64,000 bases of DNA from Clostridiales bacterium (GCA_021204045.1 JAJQAA010000051.1:1-64000); one strand, 5' to 3'; counted from the stretch's first letter, positions 1 through 8,373 are shown. Numbers and translations are program-made. Notes: generated by a model from the letters alone, not told the origin.

Positions 1-289
1 ATGAAGTCGGCGCTGTCGTATTTCCAAACGGCTCAAAGGGCAGCTTCTGCCCCTTCGATATTTTCGCCGTATCTCCAATAACCATATTCTTCATGGTCAT
101 AAGGGCATGCAGAACATTGCTTTTCCCGGCGGCATTGGCTCCATACAGAGCCAGCACCGGAAGCAATGACTTTTTTTCATCTGGATGCAGCAGGCACGAT
201 TCCAAAGACTTATCCTTGGATGCTGCAAAACTGATTACCGCAGTATCTTTAATTGAGCGGTGATTTTCAATGGTAAACTGAATAAGCAT
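1..289 (-). CDS. AAA family ATPase, N-terminal part (runs off the window)
   Basis: The first 96 residues of a minus-strand gene are present and the rest lies outside the window. The protein opens MLIQFTIENHRSIKD, typical of the AAA_15/AAA_21 group of SMC/OLD-like ATPases, and carries a Walker A motif GANAAGKS near residues 50-57, so nucleotide binding is well supported. A GGGAGGTG ribosome site precedes the ATG. In this group the ATPase is often paired with a nuclease in abortive-infection or restriction-like systems (AbiL, RloA/RloB), but the partner cannot be seen here. Its position next to a Gabija remnant fits a defence island; that role is inferred, not shown. Confidence 0.8.
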   Translation of the reverse strand, partial: MLIQFTIENHRSIKDTAVISFAASKDKSLESCLLHPDEKKSLLPVLALYGANAAGKSNVLHALMTMKNMVIGDTAKISKGQKLPFEPFGNTTAPTS

Positions 290-503
290 ATTGCAAACAC
301 CTCCCTGAATGAGTCCAGTATTTCCATTTCACGCTCATTATAACCTTCCGCAGCCACAGAGTCAACATTTATCATTTAATTTTGAATTTTTTGCGCAAAT
401 TTTGAAATCAAATTTTAACTGTCCAATTTTTATTACCAGCTTACATGTTTGTCTTCAGGTTTGGCTTCCTGTTATAGAAACAGTAAATTTTTTAATATTC
501 ATT

Positions 504-530
504 CTAAGAAGGATATGCTATACTTCTTAG
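504..530 (+). promoter_or_regulatory. Inverted repeat over the -10 region of the yunG-family gene
   Basis: Perfect 8-bp arms, CTAAGAAG at 504-511 and CTTCTTAG at 523-530, flank an extended -10-like TGCTATACT. A repressor bound here would block transcription of the gene starting at 553. No clear -35 box was seen. The rest of 290-552 is AT-rich and shows no gene. Confidence 0.45.
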
Positions 531-552
531 CATAGAAAGAGAAGGTGACGCT

Positions 553-993
553 ATGTCAAAACAATATAATTTTTACGGTTGGAAAACCGCAACCGTCCCT
601 GCTGTTACAGATCAGTACGCAGACATCCGGACGCCGCAGGATCTGTATGATGCATTATCAGAACTCTGGTGCGCAGACACATGCGCGCCCAGAATGCGTG
701 CAGACTGGACGCCGGAGAACAAAACGTTGGGGCAGTGCTCCATTACAGCGTTTCTGGCACAGGATATTTTCGGCGGTGATGTCTATGGAATTCTGCGGCC
801 GGGCGGCAACTATCATTGCTATAATGTAATCGGAGACTGTGTCTTTGATCTGACCAGTGAACAGTTCGGAGACGAGGTGCTGAATTATTCTGACAATCCC
901 ATGCAGTCCAGAGAGGTTCATTTTGCCAAAGAGGAAAAGCGGCTGCGCTATGAAAAGCTGAAAGCGGATCTGCAGGCGTTCTGTAAAAAATAA
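553..993 (+). CDS. YunG family protein
   Basis: The 146-residue protein resembles the YunG family of small soluble proteins of unknown function. The family hallmark is a central stretch like QCSITAFLAQDIFGG (about residues 57-71) followed by an H-Y-N motif and a conserved F-D-L-T-S-E segment, all visible here. There is no signal peptide or membrane segment. The ATG at 553 follows a GAAGGTG ribosome site. The next gene starts 41 bases later on the same strand, so the two may be co-transcribed. Cys-His conservation has led to suggestions of hydrolase-like folds, but no activity is established. Confidence 0.75.
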   Translation: MSKQYNFYGWKTATVPAVTDQYADIRTPQDLYDALSELWCADTCAPRMRADWTPENKTLGQCSITAFLAQDIFGGDVYGILRPGGNYHCYNVIGDCVFDLTSEQFGDEVLNYSDNPMQSREVHFAKEEKRLRYEKLKADLQAFCKK

Positions 994-1034
994 TCGTGTC
1001 ATCTGTGCGGAAATGGGAAGGGAGGCTGGCAGTC

Positions 1035-1679
1035 ATGAGCGACCGGTTGGATTTCATCATAAAGACAAAAGAAGATTTGATCAACGCTGTTCATCGGGTC
1101 GGCTTCCTTCCGTTGTTCCGAAATTCCCTTCCTGGCTTTTCGGTGGAAGACCACGTTGATCCCTCCGTGTGGTTTACTGATGAGCCCGGTGTATGGGAAT
1201 GGAAAGGGCCGGTCATTCAGGAAACGGGTTGCGCCTACGGAAAATTTTTTGAGAACAAAGCAGCATTCATCAGCGCGGAGTGGTTCCCGGACTTTGCGAA
1301 TTACCGCAGGGATGGTTATGACTTCGACGCACGGTTTGATGACGAGCTGGCTTCTTACAAGGACAAACAGCTTTTTGATCTGCTAGACGACCGCGCGCCG
1401 GTACTTTCCAAAACATTGAAGCAGGATGGCAATTATAAAAAGGGCGGCGCGACCGGCTTCGATACATCCATCAATCGGCTACAGGCGCAGGGCTATGTGA
1501 TTATCAGCAATTTCGTTTACCTGACAGACCGTCACGGAAAAGAATACGGCTGGGGCGTTGCGGAGTATTCCACTCCAGAGAAATTTTTCGAAGACGCATT
1601 CACATTCGCAGTGTATCAGCGCGAACCGGCAGAATCTTATCAGCGGATGCTGGATTATTTCCACTGCATAGCCTTTTGA
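1035..1679 (+). CDS. AlkZ-related protein, possibly shortened at its C-terminus
   Basis: This 214-residue protein matches the AlkZ-related group (distant relatives of the HTH_42/YcaQ DNA glycosylase family): W-F-T-D-E-x-G-V-W-E-W-K-G-P near residues 41-54, a conserved YRRDGYDFDARFDDELASYK block, and a YGWGVAEYSTPE block. The start at 1035 is chosen because GGGAGG lies about 10 bases upstream; an ATG further upstream has no such site. A role in DNA lesion handling is only suggested by the family name. The last residues end abruptly where the sequence turns AT-rich and becomes gajA, so a few C-terminal residues were probably lost at the same join. Confidence 0.65.
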   Translation: MSDRLDFIIKTKEDLINAVHRVGFLPLFRNSLPGFSVEDHVDPSVWFTDEPGVWEWKGPVIQETGCAYGKFFENKAAFISAEWFPDFANYRRDGYDFDARFDDELASYKDKQLFDLLDDRAPVLSKTLKQDGNYKKGGATGFDTSINRLQAQGYVIISNFVYLTDRHGKEYGWGVAEYSTPEKFFEDAFTFAVYQREPAESYQRMLDYFHCIAF

Positions 1680-2566
1680 ATAGTGTTCGACTTGGATATT
1701 CAGAAGAAGCACTTTCATTACAAGGCCTTGGCTACAGAAATATTATTCTTCTATTCGTATTATTGAATTCTCTCTTGGAAAAGCAAAGAGACTATGCCTT
1801 AAATGCTGTAATGATTGAAGAGCCAGAAGCTCATTTATGCATCAATAATATTCGCTTATTGATTAGCTTTCTAAATGTTTTTACACAAAAAAATTCGCTT
1901 GTCCAGCTGTTTTACTCGACTCACAGCACAGAGTTTATAAATAAGATGGATTTGAGGAATGTCGTTATAATGCATAATGGACAAGCATATTCGTTTGTAG
2001 ATGAATTGACCCCTACACAATTGGATTATCTGACAAAAAATCCTAACCTAGATTTATTTAAACTATTTTTTTCTAAAAAATGCATTTTGGTTGAAGGTAT
2101 TTCTGAAGAAATGCTGATCAGAGCGTATCTTACAGAGCAAAAAGCTTTAAATGATATTGAACTTCTGTCATTTCATAAAGGTTTTATAGATATAATCAAA
2201 ATCTGGAAGAAAGTAAATTCCGGATCTGGAAATAAGCTTGGGATTATTCGCGACTATGATGATCAAGATAAGGCGAAAGAAAACCATGACAAATTTAATG
2301 ACGATAAAAATATATGTGTACGCACAACCCATGAATATACGCTTGAGCCAGAAATTGTAAAGACTGGAAACAATTACTCCATTTTAAGAGATAAATATGG
2401 GGAAACATTTGGCTGGACGAATTTCACCGAAGATGAAATGCAACAGGCATGGAGGAACGCTAAAGCATCCGAAATGCTGAGAATCTGTCAAGATCTTGCT
2501 AATGGTGAACTGAAAGGATTTCAACTACCACAGCATATCAAAGAAGTACTTGACTTTCTATCCTGA
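1676..2566 (+). pseudogene. gajA: GajA-type OLD nuclease, 5'-truncated remnant
   Basis: The frame encodes the second half of an OLD-family ATPase/TOPRIM nuclease as found in Gabija systems. Visible parts, numbered from the frame start, are the ABC-type signature LSLQGLGYRN (13-22), Walker B IEEPEAHL (47-54), the switch STHS (81-84), and a TOPRIM domain with KCILVEG (Glu140) and the acidic cluster RDYDDQD (192-198). The Walker A half, roughly 250 residues or more, is missing, and only a weak TTG is available as a start. Base composition shifts from mixed to strongly AT-rich at about 1680. With no ATP-binding N-terminus the product should be inactive. The intact gajB partner follows after 24 bases. 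Confidence 0.75.
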
Positions 2567-2590
2567 CTGTTTTAAGGAGGTGTGGTTGCC

Positions 2591-3940
2591 TTGAAGATAT
2601 GTGTTGCCGGAGCTGGAGCAGGTAAAACAACTAAAATGGCGCAAACCATTATTGAAATGAGAAATCAAATGGCAAGCAATAAAATCATTTTCTGCATTAC
2701 TTTTACCAATAATGCAGTGGCTTGTATTGAAAAAAAATTGTCATCTTATTATGGCGAAATTCCTCCAAATATAAAGATTAGTACAATACATTCATTTTTG
2801 TATCAAGAATTCATAAAGCCGTATTATTTCCTTCTTTACAATAAACAGTACCGGAGGATCTCTACTTTAAAATTACCGCTTGATTATGGATACAAAAATA
2901 TGCGTATAAGACAGCTGGAAGAAAATTGTGTTCTTCACCAAACAAAAATTCCCGAAAGAGCAAAATGGGTAGTATCTGGCAAATCAAAAGACAATAAGGC
3001 TATTAAAGATAACCGCAAAATGATTCTTCAGACCTTTTCAAAATATTGTGGTGCTATTTGTATTGATGAAGCTCAAGACATGGATAAAGACATGGCTACA
3101 ATATTTACAGAATTAGATACAGCTGATATCGAAATGCAACTTGTTGGCGACCCCAAACAGGATTTAAAAGGAAACCATTGTTTCAAAAAAATGGTCGAAT
3201 CGACATCTGCGCCTATTACGTATATTAGTGAATGCCACCGTTGCCCTCAAACGCATTTGAAGATTTCCAATCTACTGGTTCCTGTTAAAGAACAGCAATG
3301 CTCTTGTAAAAAAACAGGACATATTCAAATAAGTTTCGTAAGTGACTGCGATAGTTATGACTTTATTTTTAATGGTAGTTTTGACTTGAAATATATATCC
3401 GAGAAACAAGGTATATACGACACGCATTTAGATGATCACAGTTATAGCTTGCAAACTTGGCTTTTTGAGGAAATCGAGCCTGCAATTATAGATAACCATC
3501 CACATGCAAATGATTTATCAATAAAAAGAGCTGCTTATTATTATGCAGAACAGCTTATTCAACAGTATGAAAAATGTCAAGATGCTTCAAAAGCTATGGC
3601 ATCAGTTTTTTCCAAAGAAAAGCTAAGCAAAAAATCTTATGCGACAATTATCGGCACCTTATCATCAAACGATTTGAATGACTCTAACAAACTCATTGGA
3701 GTCAGTTCTATTAATTCCATAAAGGGACAAGAAGGCAATAACTGTTTGTTTATATTAACGACAGATGTAGCCGCTTATTTATTCGGCAACAAAAAGGAAA
3801 CAACTGCTACGAAAAACAGGTTATATGTAGCTCTTACTAGGTCTTTGAATGATTTAACTATTTACATTCTTGAAGATGTAGAGAATACATATGGGCGTGA
3901 TAAAATAGAAGGCTATTTCAAGAATATACTTGGCACCTAA
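2591..3940 (+). CDS. gajB: GajB-like UvrD/Rep-type helicase of a Gabija pair
   Basis: A 449-residue superfamily 1 helicase-like protein. Motif I is AGAGAGKTT near the N-terminus, motif II is CIDEAQDMD, motif III is LVGDPKQDL, and motif VI lies in NRLYVALTRS near the C-terminus, so the ATPase core looks complete. Its size is close to that of known GajB proteins. The TTG at 2591 is preferred because AAGGAGG ends 10 bases upstream; a GTG at 2582 would sit on the ribosome site itself. In Gabija, GajB assists the GajA nuclease against phage DNA. Since GajA is broken here, this gene is probably an orphan. Codon use is AT-rich, unlike the neighbours downstream. Confidence 0.8.
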   Translation: MKICVAGAGAGKTTKMAQTIIEMRNQMASNKIIFCITFTNNAVACIEKKLSSYYGEIPPNIKISTIHSFLYQEFIKPYYFLLYNKQYRRISTLKLPLDYGYKNMRIRQLEENCVLHQTKIPERAKWVVSGKSKDNKAIKDNRKMILQTFSKYCGAICIDEAQDMDKDMATIFTELDTADIEMQLVGDPKQDLKGNHCFKKMVESTSAPITYISECHRCPQTHLKISNLLVPVKEQQCSCKKTGHIQISFVSDCDSYDFIFNGSFDLKYISEKQGIYDTHLDDHSYSLQTWLFEEIEPAIIDNHPHANDLSIKRAAYYYAEQLIQQYEKCQDASKAMASVFSKEKLSKKSYATIIGTLSSNDLNDSNKLIGVSSINSIKGQEGNNCLFILTTDVAAYLFGNKKETTATKNRLYVALTRSLNDLTIYILEDVENTYGRDKIEGYFKNILGT

Positions 3941-4088
3941 TAGGGAATTCGATTAAAGGAAGATCCAAGTTGTCTCTAGTTGAGTTAATCCGAAGCCCGC
4001 CACCGGTATTGACAACAATCAAGGCCATAAGCTACTTTTACCCAAACTGCTGTCTTTGGCAGTGAATGGTTTTTCTTCTAAATCAATG

Positions 4089-4131
4089 TAGCCCACAGAT
4101 ATCCTGATATCGTTAAGGTACCCGTGGGCTG
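4089..4131. terminator. Weak hairpin between gajB and the SIMPL gene
   Basis: AGCCCAC at 4090-4096 pairs with GTGGGCT at 4124-4130, with a smaller ATATC/GATAT pair inside. It lies just after the stops of two convergent genes. There is no good U-run on either strand, so terminator function is doubtful. Confidence 0.35.
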
Positions 4132-4139
4132 CAACAATT

Positions 4140-4799
4140 TTATGAATCTATTTCCCACACAAAAGTCACGGTGTCACTTACATCAATGTCATCCGGCTCG
4201 ATGTCAATGCCCCTGGGAGCCGCTGCATAGGGCATACATTCTTCGGACAGCTTATACTGGGTGTTGGAGTAAATCTCCAGTTCGCCCAAGTTATAATCGA
4301 CATTTAACAGCTGGCCCAGTTTTACGCCGGAGGCTTCGCACAGGATTTCTGCTTTGCGCCGCGCGTTCACAGCTGCCGACCGGAGCATTTCTTCATTCAC
4401 TGCAGATGCGTCTTTTACTGTAAATCGGATGGACAGATCCGGATTGGACAGACAGCCGGCAATCGCGGAGAGTGCCTGTGATAATCTCTGCATCTCGAAA
4501 CCGAATTCCAGCTTCAGGTTGTGATCCACCACGTAGCCGTTGAAGACACGATTGTAATTTCCGTTCCGGTCTTTGACATTCTGATAATCCGTATGGACAT
4601 TGAAGTTTGCTGTCTTCAGGTCGCTTTTCTCAAAGCCGATCGCGCAGAGCGTTTCTGTCAGGTGCTGAATATGCTGACCAGCCAGATCCGTCGCCCGGTC
4701 ATAATTTCTGTCCCGGATATGCAGTGCCATGGAAATCTCGACCATATCCGACCTTGCTGATGCTTTTCCAATTCCTTTTACTGTTATGACTCTTGCCAT
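4140..4799 (-). CDS. SIMPL domain-containing protein (DUF541 family)
   Basis: A 219-residue protein with the SIMPL/DUF541 fold signature: it opens with VITVKGIGKASARSD, continues with paired segments around YDRATDLAGQ and a long helix VNARRKAEILCEASG followed by VKLGQLLNVDY. Many family members are exported, but this one has no signal peptide and is probably cytosolic. Its ATG directly follows the TAA of the ADP-ribosylglycohydrolase gene (TAAATG), so the two are almost certainly translated from one message. The biochemical role of the family is not settled; the pairing with an ADP-ribose hydrolase is the best clue. Confidence 0.8.
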   Translation of the reverse strand: MARVITVKGIGKASARSDMVEISMALHIRDRNYDRATDLAGQHIQHLTETLCAIGFEKSDLKTANFNVHTDYQNVKDRNGNYNRVFNGYVVDHNLKLEFGFEMQRLSQALSAIAGCLSNPDLSIRFTVKDASAVNEEMLRSAAVNARRKAEILCEASGVKLGQLLNVDYNLGELEIYSNTQYKLSEECMPYAAAPRGIDIEPDDIDVSDTVTFVWEIDS

Positions 4800-6083
4800 T
4801 TATTTTTCCTCCTCTGCCTGAAACAAAATCTGGATTAACTCCTTGTCCATCAAAAATGACTGACCCCATGGATTGATGATCACGCCGGCTACACTGTCCA
4901 TATCCAGAACCTCCTTCAGATGGTCTTCCATGGAAATCGCCAGCGTGGATGTTGCCTCGCCTTTATGGACTTCTTCATCACTTGTGAACGCCGCAAGCCA
5001 TTCCCTGCCGTCCTTTGTCTGGATTTTCCTCAGCCGGAAATGCAGATCTTCCTGTGCCGTGACTGTATCGCCCACCTTCAGATGTGCCGGATCAAATAAA
5101 TCAAACACGGATTGAGACGGTTCGACCGCCGCGATCAACTGTCCCTGCTGCTCCATGCGTTTGCTGATCACTGCCAGGATCTGAACCAGGTTTTCTTTTG
5201 TGGAAGTTTCATAGAAAATCGAGATAGCCTTTTCAAGATAGCGATTATCTTTCAGCCCGATTGCTGCTTCCTCTGCATTGCAGCCTCTGCCCAGCGTCTC
5301 ATCAAACCAGTCTAATACGTTCAGCATATCTTCCGGGATACGCGCTCTGCATTCTGCCATGAACAGCGCCGGCATTCCGTAAAAAGCTTCCGCCATGCTA
5401 CCGGCGATGGCAGTCAGGGTATCACAGTCACCGCCGAGAGAAACCGCTGTGCGGATGACATCTTCAAAATCATTTCCTTCCAGAAAAGCGGTGATGGCCT
5501 CCGGTACTGTCTCCTGGCAGCTTTCCACATGATGATAGTGAGGGCGTATTTCATCGCAGGTCCTGCTCAAATCGTATCCGAATTCCGCTGTCACATATTT
5601 TCGGATCTGTTCCTTGCTGCTTCCCGTCCGTGCCAGGAAAATAACAGCAGCAACAGACTCCGCTCCTTTGATTCCATCCGGATGGTTGTGCGTTACATCA
5701 GCGGTCGCCCTGGCGACTTCTCTGGTCCGTTCCAGCGTATCATACAGCCATCCTGTAGCCGATACGCGCATCGCGGAACCATTCCCGTAGCTTCCATACG
5801 GCGCAGAATTTTTCTGCGTCAGCCAGACACGGAACCGGCCGCCATATCCGGCATGAGGATATTTTCGTCCCCATTTCTGCATGGATTCGGTCACAAGCTT
5901 CCTGATTCGGTCAACAGGCGCATCTTTTCCTGCATTTAGCAGAGCTTCAGCCACTGCGATTGTCATCACGCTGTCATCTGTAAATTCTGCTTCTCTTCCG
6001 AACAGTTCAAATTCCTTTGTTTTATTTCCTCTGTCAAACTCATACGGGCTTCCGATGATGTCTCCTAAAATCGCTCCATACAT
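4800..6083 (-). CDS. ADP-ribosylglycohydrolase with a C-terminal SseB-like domain
   Basis: The N-terminal 260 or so residues form an ADP-ribosylglycohydrolase (DraG/ARH fold): GAILGDIIGSPYEF at the start, the metal-binding FTDDSVMT at about 34-41, THNHPDGIKGAESVA, and GGDCDTLTAIAGSMAEAFYG near 221-240. Such enzymes remove ADP-ribose from proteins or nucleic acids using two metal ions bound by these acidic residues. The last 140 residues (SQSVFDLFDPAHLKVGDTV onward) resemble an SseB-type domain, seen in other modular bacterial proteins. GGGAGG sits 11 bases before the ATG. The macrodomain gene lies just upstream but a strong hairpin separates them. Confidence 0.85.
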   Translation of the reverse strand: MYGAILGDIIGSPYEFDRGNKTKEFELFGREAEFTDDSVMTIAVAEALLNAGKDAPVDRIRKLVTESMQKWGRKYPHAGYGGRFRVWLTQKNSAPYGSYGNGSAMRVSATGWLYDTLERTREVARATADVTHNHPDGIKGAESVAAVIFLARTGSSKEQIRKYVTAEFGYDLSRTCDEIRPHYHHVESCQETVPEAITAFLEGNDFEDVIRTAVSLGGDCDTLTAIAGSMAEAFYGMPALFMAECRARIPEDMLNVLDWFDETLGRGCNAEEAAIGLKDNRYLEKAISIFYETSTKENLVQILAVISKRMEQQGQLIAAVEPSQSVFDLFDPAHLKVGDTVTAQEDLHFRLRKIQTKDGREWLAAFTSDEEVHKGEATSTLAISMEDHLKEVLDMDSVAGVIINPWGQSFLMDKELIQILFQAEEEK

Positions 6084-6124
6084 TTCATTGTACCTCCCTG
6101 TCCTTTGATGATGTCAGTTTATCA

Positions 6125-6178
6125 GAAAGCAAAAAGGAAGTGGTCGTCCGAAAAGCGACAAAACCACTTCCTTCGTTA
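6125..6178 (-). terminator. Intrinsic terminator after the macrodomain gene
   Basis: An 11-bp stem, 6134-6144 with 6163-6173, is extended inside by GTCG/CGAC. On the minus strand it is followed by TTTTTGCTTT. It lies 15 bases after the macrodomain stop and before the glycohydrolase start, so it should reduce, or make conditional, read-through into that gene. Confidence 0.8.
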
Positions 6179-6187
6179 TTTTCTGAA

Positions 6188-7312
6188 TTATTCTCCCAGA
6201 ATGGGCTGGCCATGTTCAAACAATGCCAGGTTGATGCTGTAAATATCATATTCCTGCCTGCTGATAAAATACTCAATGATCAGATCTGACTTGCTGCTGG
6301 GTGAGAGCGCAAGTTCCGCCCGTTTCAATAAGTCAACTGTGTCATCGAGATTGAGTTTCAGGGCTATCGCGAGGGCAAGAGCCGTTTTCTTTTTCGGTTT
6401 GTAATTCTCATTGCACCTGATTTTGGAAAACAGCTTCCGGTCCATGTTGGCGCGTTTATAAACGTCCACATCAGTCAGTCCCCGTTCGTCAATCAGATGA
6501 AGCAGTCTCTGCTGAAAGGTTTCCCCGACATTTCCCAGAGCGTCATCCAGACTCATTTCCGGAGACATTGAGACTGGCGCGGACATTTTCGGAGAATAGA
6601 GTGGTTCGGATTCTGAGCAGGTAATGGACTCCATCATCTCCGGTGCAGACTGATCAGAGTCACTTAAAATCCTGCGGCTTTCTGCAAGACGCAGGCGTCT
6701 GCTGCGTTCTGCTATTCCTGCCGCATCCGGTTCACCATCATAAGACTGCTCCGGATATAAATATTCTTCCTTTCGCTGCCTTGCGACATAGTTCTCATCA
6801 ATGAAATCATCTACATCCTGGAACAGCTTCCCGGACAGTTCAAATGAGTGCCTGTCAAAGACAACCAGGATCACCTGCATGTCATGCGAAAGCAGAAAAC
6901 GGCTGATGACAGAAACGGCAATCTGCAATGCCCGATCTTTCGGAAATCCATACACGCCCGTCGCGATCAGTGGAAAAGCGATGCTGTCACATTGAAGTTC
7001 CACAGCTTTGGCAAGGGAATTTTCATAGCAGTCCGAGAGAATATCAAATTCTCCATGTTTTCCGTCTACCCAGGCCGGTCCGACGGTATGGATAATGTAT
7101 TTTGCAGGAAGTGCAAAAGCGGAAGTTACCGCCACCTGACCGCGTTCGATCTGGCCGATCTTTTTTCGCTCTGTCAGCAGAAGTTCTGCGCCGGCGGCTT
7201 TGTAAATAACCGCGTCCGTCCCGGCCGCATAGGTTGGATGCGGATTGGCCGTGTTTACAATGGCGTCTGCCTTTACTTTTGTAATATCATTTCGGATGAT
7301 TTTAAATGGCAC
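6188..7312 (-). CDS. Macrodomain protein with C-terminal helix-turn-helix-like region
   Basis: Residues 1-170 are a macrodomain: ITKVKADAIVNTANPHPTY with the ADP-ribose-binding Asn, AGTDAVIYKAAG, and the loop IATGVYGFPKDRAL. Such domains bind or hydrolyse ADP-ribose derivatives. A charged linker (about 180-265) follows, then a C-terminal region with TDVDVYKRANMDRKLFSKI that looks like an XRE-type HTH fold. This two-part layout suggests coupling of ADP-ribose recognition to DNA or RNA binding, which is inference. The start is GTG at 7312, seven bases after GAGGTG; no ATG fits. It lies 23 bases after the HxlR gene on the same strand. Confidence 0.85.
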   Translation of the reverse strand: MPFKIIRNDITKVKADAIVNTANPHPTYAAGTDAVIYKAAGAELLLTERKKIGQIERGQVAVTSAFALPAKYIIHTVGPAWVDGKHGEFDILSDCYENSLAKAVELQCDSIAFPLIATGVYGFPKDRALQIAVSVISRFLLSHDMQVILVVFDRHSFELSGKLFQDVDDFIDENYVARQRKEEYLYPEQSYDGEPDAAGIAERSRRLRLAESRRILSDSDQSAPEMMESITCSESEPLYSPKMSAPVSMSPEMSLDDALGNVGETFQQRLLHLIDERGLTDVDVYKRANMDRKLFSKIRCNENYKPKKKTALALAIALKLNLDDTVDLLKRAELALSPSSKSDLIIEYFISRQEYDIYSINLALFEHGQPILGE

Positions 7313-7335
7313 CGGTAATCACCTCGTTTCCTGCA

Positions 7336-7665
7336 TTATTTCCTGTTCCGATTTCCCCAGTCGCATAACTGATCCAGAACCTGAACAAGAGAATGTCCTC
7401 TTTCCGTCAGGGAGTATTCCACTTTCGGAGGAATTTGCGGATAAACATTTCGGATGATGAGGTCATCCGCCTCCAGCTCTTTTAAGTTTGCGCTCAGCGT
7501 TCTGTCCGCAACTTTGATATACCGCTGCATCTCATTAAACCGCACCGGCTCATATTCCATCAGACAGTAGAGAATAGCCGGTTTGTATTTGCCTGAAATG
7601 AGCGAGAGCGTATAGCTGTAACCGGTATCCTCAAAGTTCGCATCTTCAATCCGTTTTCTTTCCAT
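7336..7665 (-). CDS. HxlR family transcriptional regulator
   Basis: A 109-residue winged-helix protein with HxlR landmarks: SLISGKYKPAILYCLMEYEP at the start of the domain, FNEMQRYI, the recognition segment DRTLSANLKELEADDLI, and VEYSLTERGHSL with CDWG near the end. The start at 7665 has GGAGGT upstream. The first Cys seen in redox-sensing relatives is not at the usual N-terminal place; the two Cys present are C30-like and the CDWG cysteine. It diverges from the flavin reductase gene across a 144-base gap holding a clear palindrome, so it probably controls that gene and itself, and perhaps the macrodomain gene behind it. Confidence 0.88.
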   Translation of the reverse strand: MERKRIEDANFEDTGYSYTLSLISGKYKPAILYCLMEYEPVRFNEMQRYIKVADRTLSANLKELEADDLIIRNVYPQIPPKVEYSLTERGHSLVQVLDQLCDWGNRNRK

Positions 7666-7680
7666 AGCTAACCTCCAGAT

Positions 7681-7707
7681 AAGTACCTTACAAAAATGTA
7701 GGTACTT
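7681..7707. promoter_or_regulatory. Probable HxlR operator (palindrome)
   Basis: AAGTACC at 7681-7687 and GGTACTT at 7701-7707 form a perfect inverted repeat, with TAC/GTA pairing inside after a one-base offset. It lies 15 bases upstream of the HxlR start codon, in the divergent gap. HxlR proteins bind such dyads as dimers. Confidence 0.65.
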
Positions 7708-7809
7708 GTATGTCTGTTTGTACCATGTTATCATATATTCAGCTTCAGGACAAGAAGGATGCAAAGACTTTTATGCCTGAAAAAACAGAAATCACAGGAG
7801 GAGCACATC

Positions 7810-8373
7810 ATGAGAAAAAATATTAAAACCACAGAAGCCATTTTTCCAATGCCGGTGCTGATGATAGCGACTTACAATGAAGATGGAAGCGTGGATGTTA
7901 TGAACGCCGCATGGGGCACCATGCTCGAAAGGAATCAGGTGATTTTAAATCTGACAGAAACGCACAAAACGGTAAAGAATATCAAAGAAAGAAAGGCTTT
8001 TACAATAAGCATCGCAGACGCGGCGCACGTAGTGGAAGCTGATTATTTCGGCGTCGTTTCCGGAAACAATACGCCCGACAAATTTGAAAAGAGTGGTCTG
8101 ACCACAACAAAATCTGAGCTTGTGGATGCCCCGATCATCAACGAATTTCCTCTTTGCATGGAGTGCGAATTCATACAGTATCAGGATGGTGAATATGGCT
8201 GTGGAGTCATTGGAAAGGTGGTCAATACCACGGCGGATGAGTCCGTGATGAATGGCGATACCGTAGATATCGAAAAAGTTGCGGCCATTGCGTTCGATCC
8301 ATATACACATGGCTATTACAAGGTTACGGAGAGAGTCGGGAATGCATTTAAGGATGGCATGCAGCTGAAATAA
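7810..8373 (+). CDS. Flavin reductase family protein
   Basis: A 187-residue protein of the flavin reductase-like, FMN-binding split-barrel family: EAIFPMPVLMIATYNEDGSV at the start, MNAAWGTM, LNLTETHKTVKNIKERK, and ADYFGVVSGNNTPDKF. Members bind FMN and reduce free flavin or small substrates with NAD(P)H. The ATG at 7810 follows AGGAGGAGCAC. Its divergent HxlR neighbour is a usual partner for genes responding to electrophiles or redox stress. The precise substrate cannot be read from the sequence. Confidence 0.87.
   Translation: MRKNIKTTEAIFPMPVLMIATYNEDGSVDVMNAAWGTMLERNQVILNLTETHKTVKNIKERKAFTISIADAAHVVEADYFGVVSGNNTPDKFEKSGLTTTKSELVDAPIINEFPLCMECEFIQYQDGEYGCGVIGKVVNTTADESVMNGDTVDIEKVAAIAFDPYTHGYYKVTERVGNAFKDGMQLK

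Noticed and set aside
309-530. Plus-strand 73-codon frame before the yunG-family gene
   Set aside because: AT-rich, Phe/Cys-rich, no ribosome site, and it runs through the promoter dyad.
3941-4088. Attachment site or integrase scar after gajB
   Set aside because: No tRNA, integrase or repeated core sequence was found.
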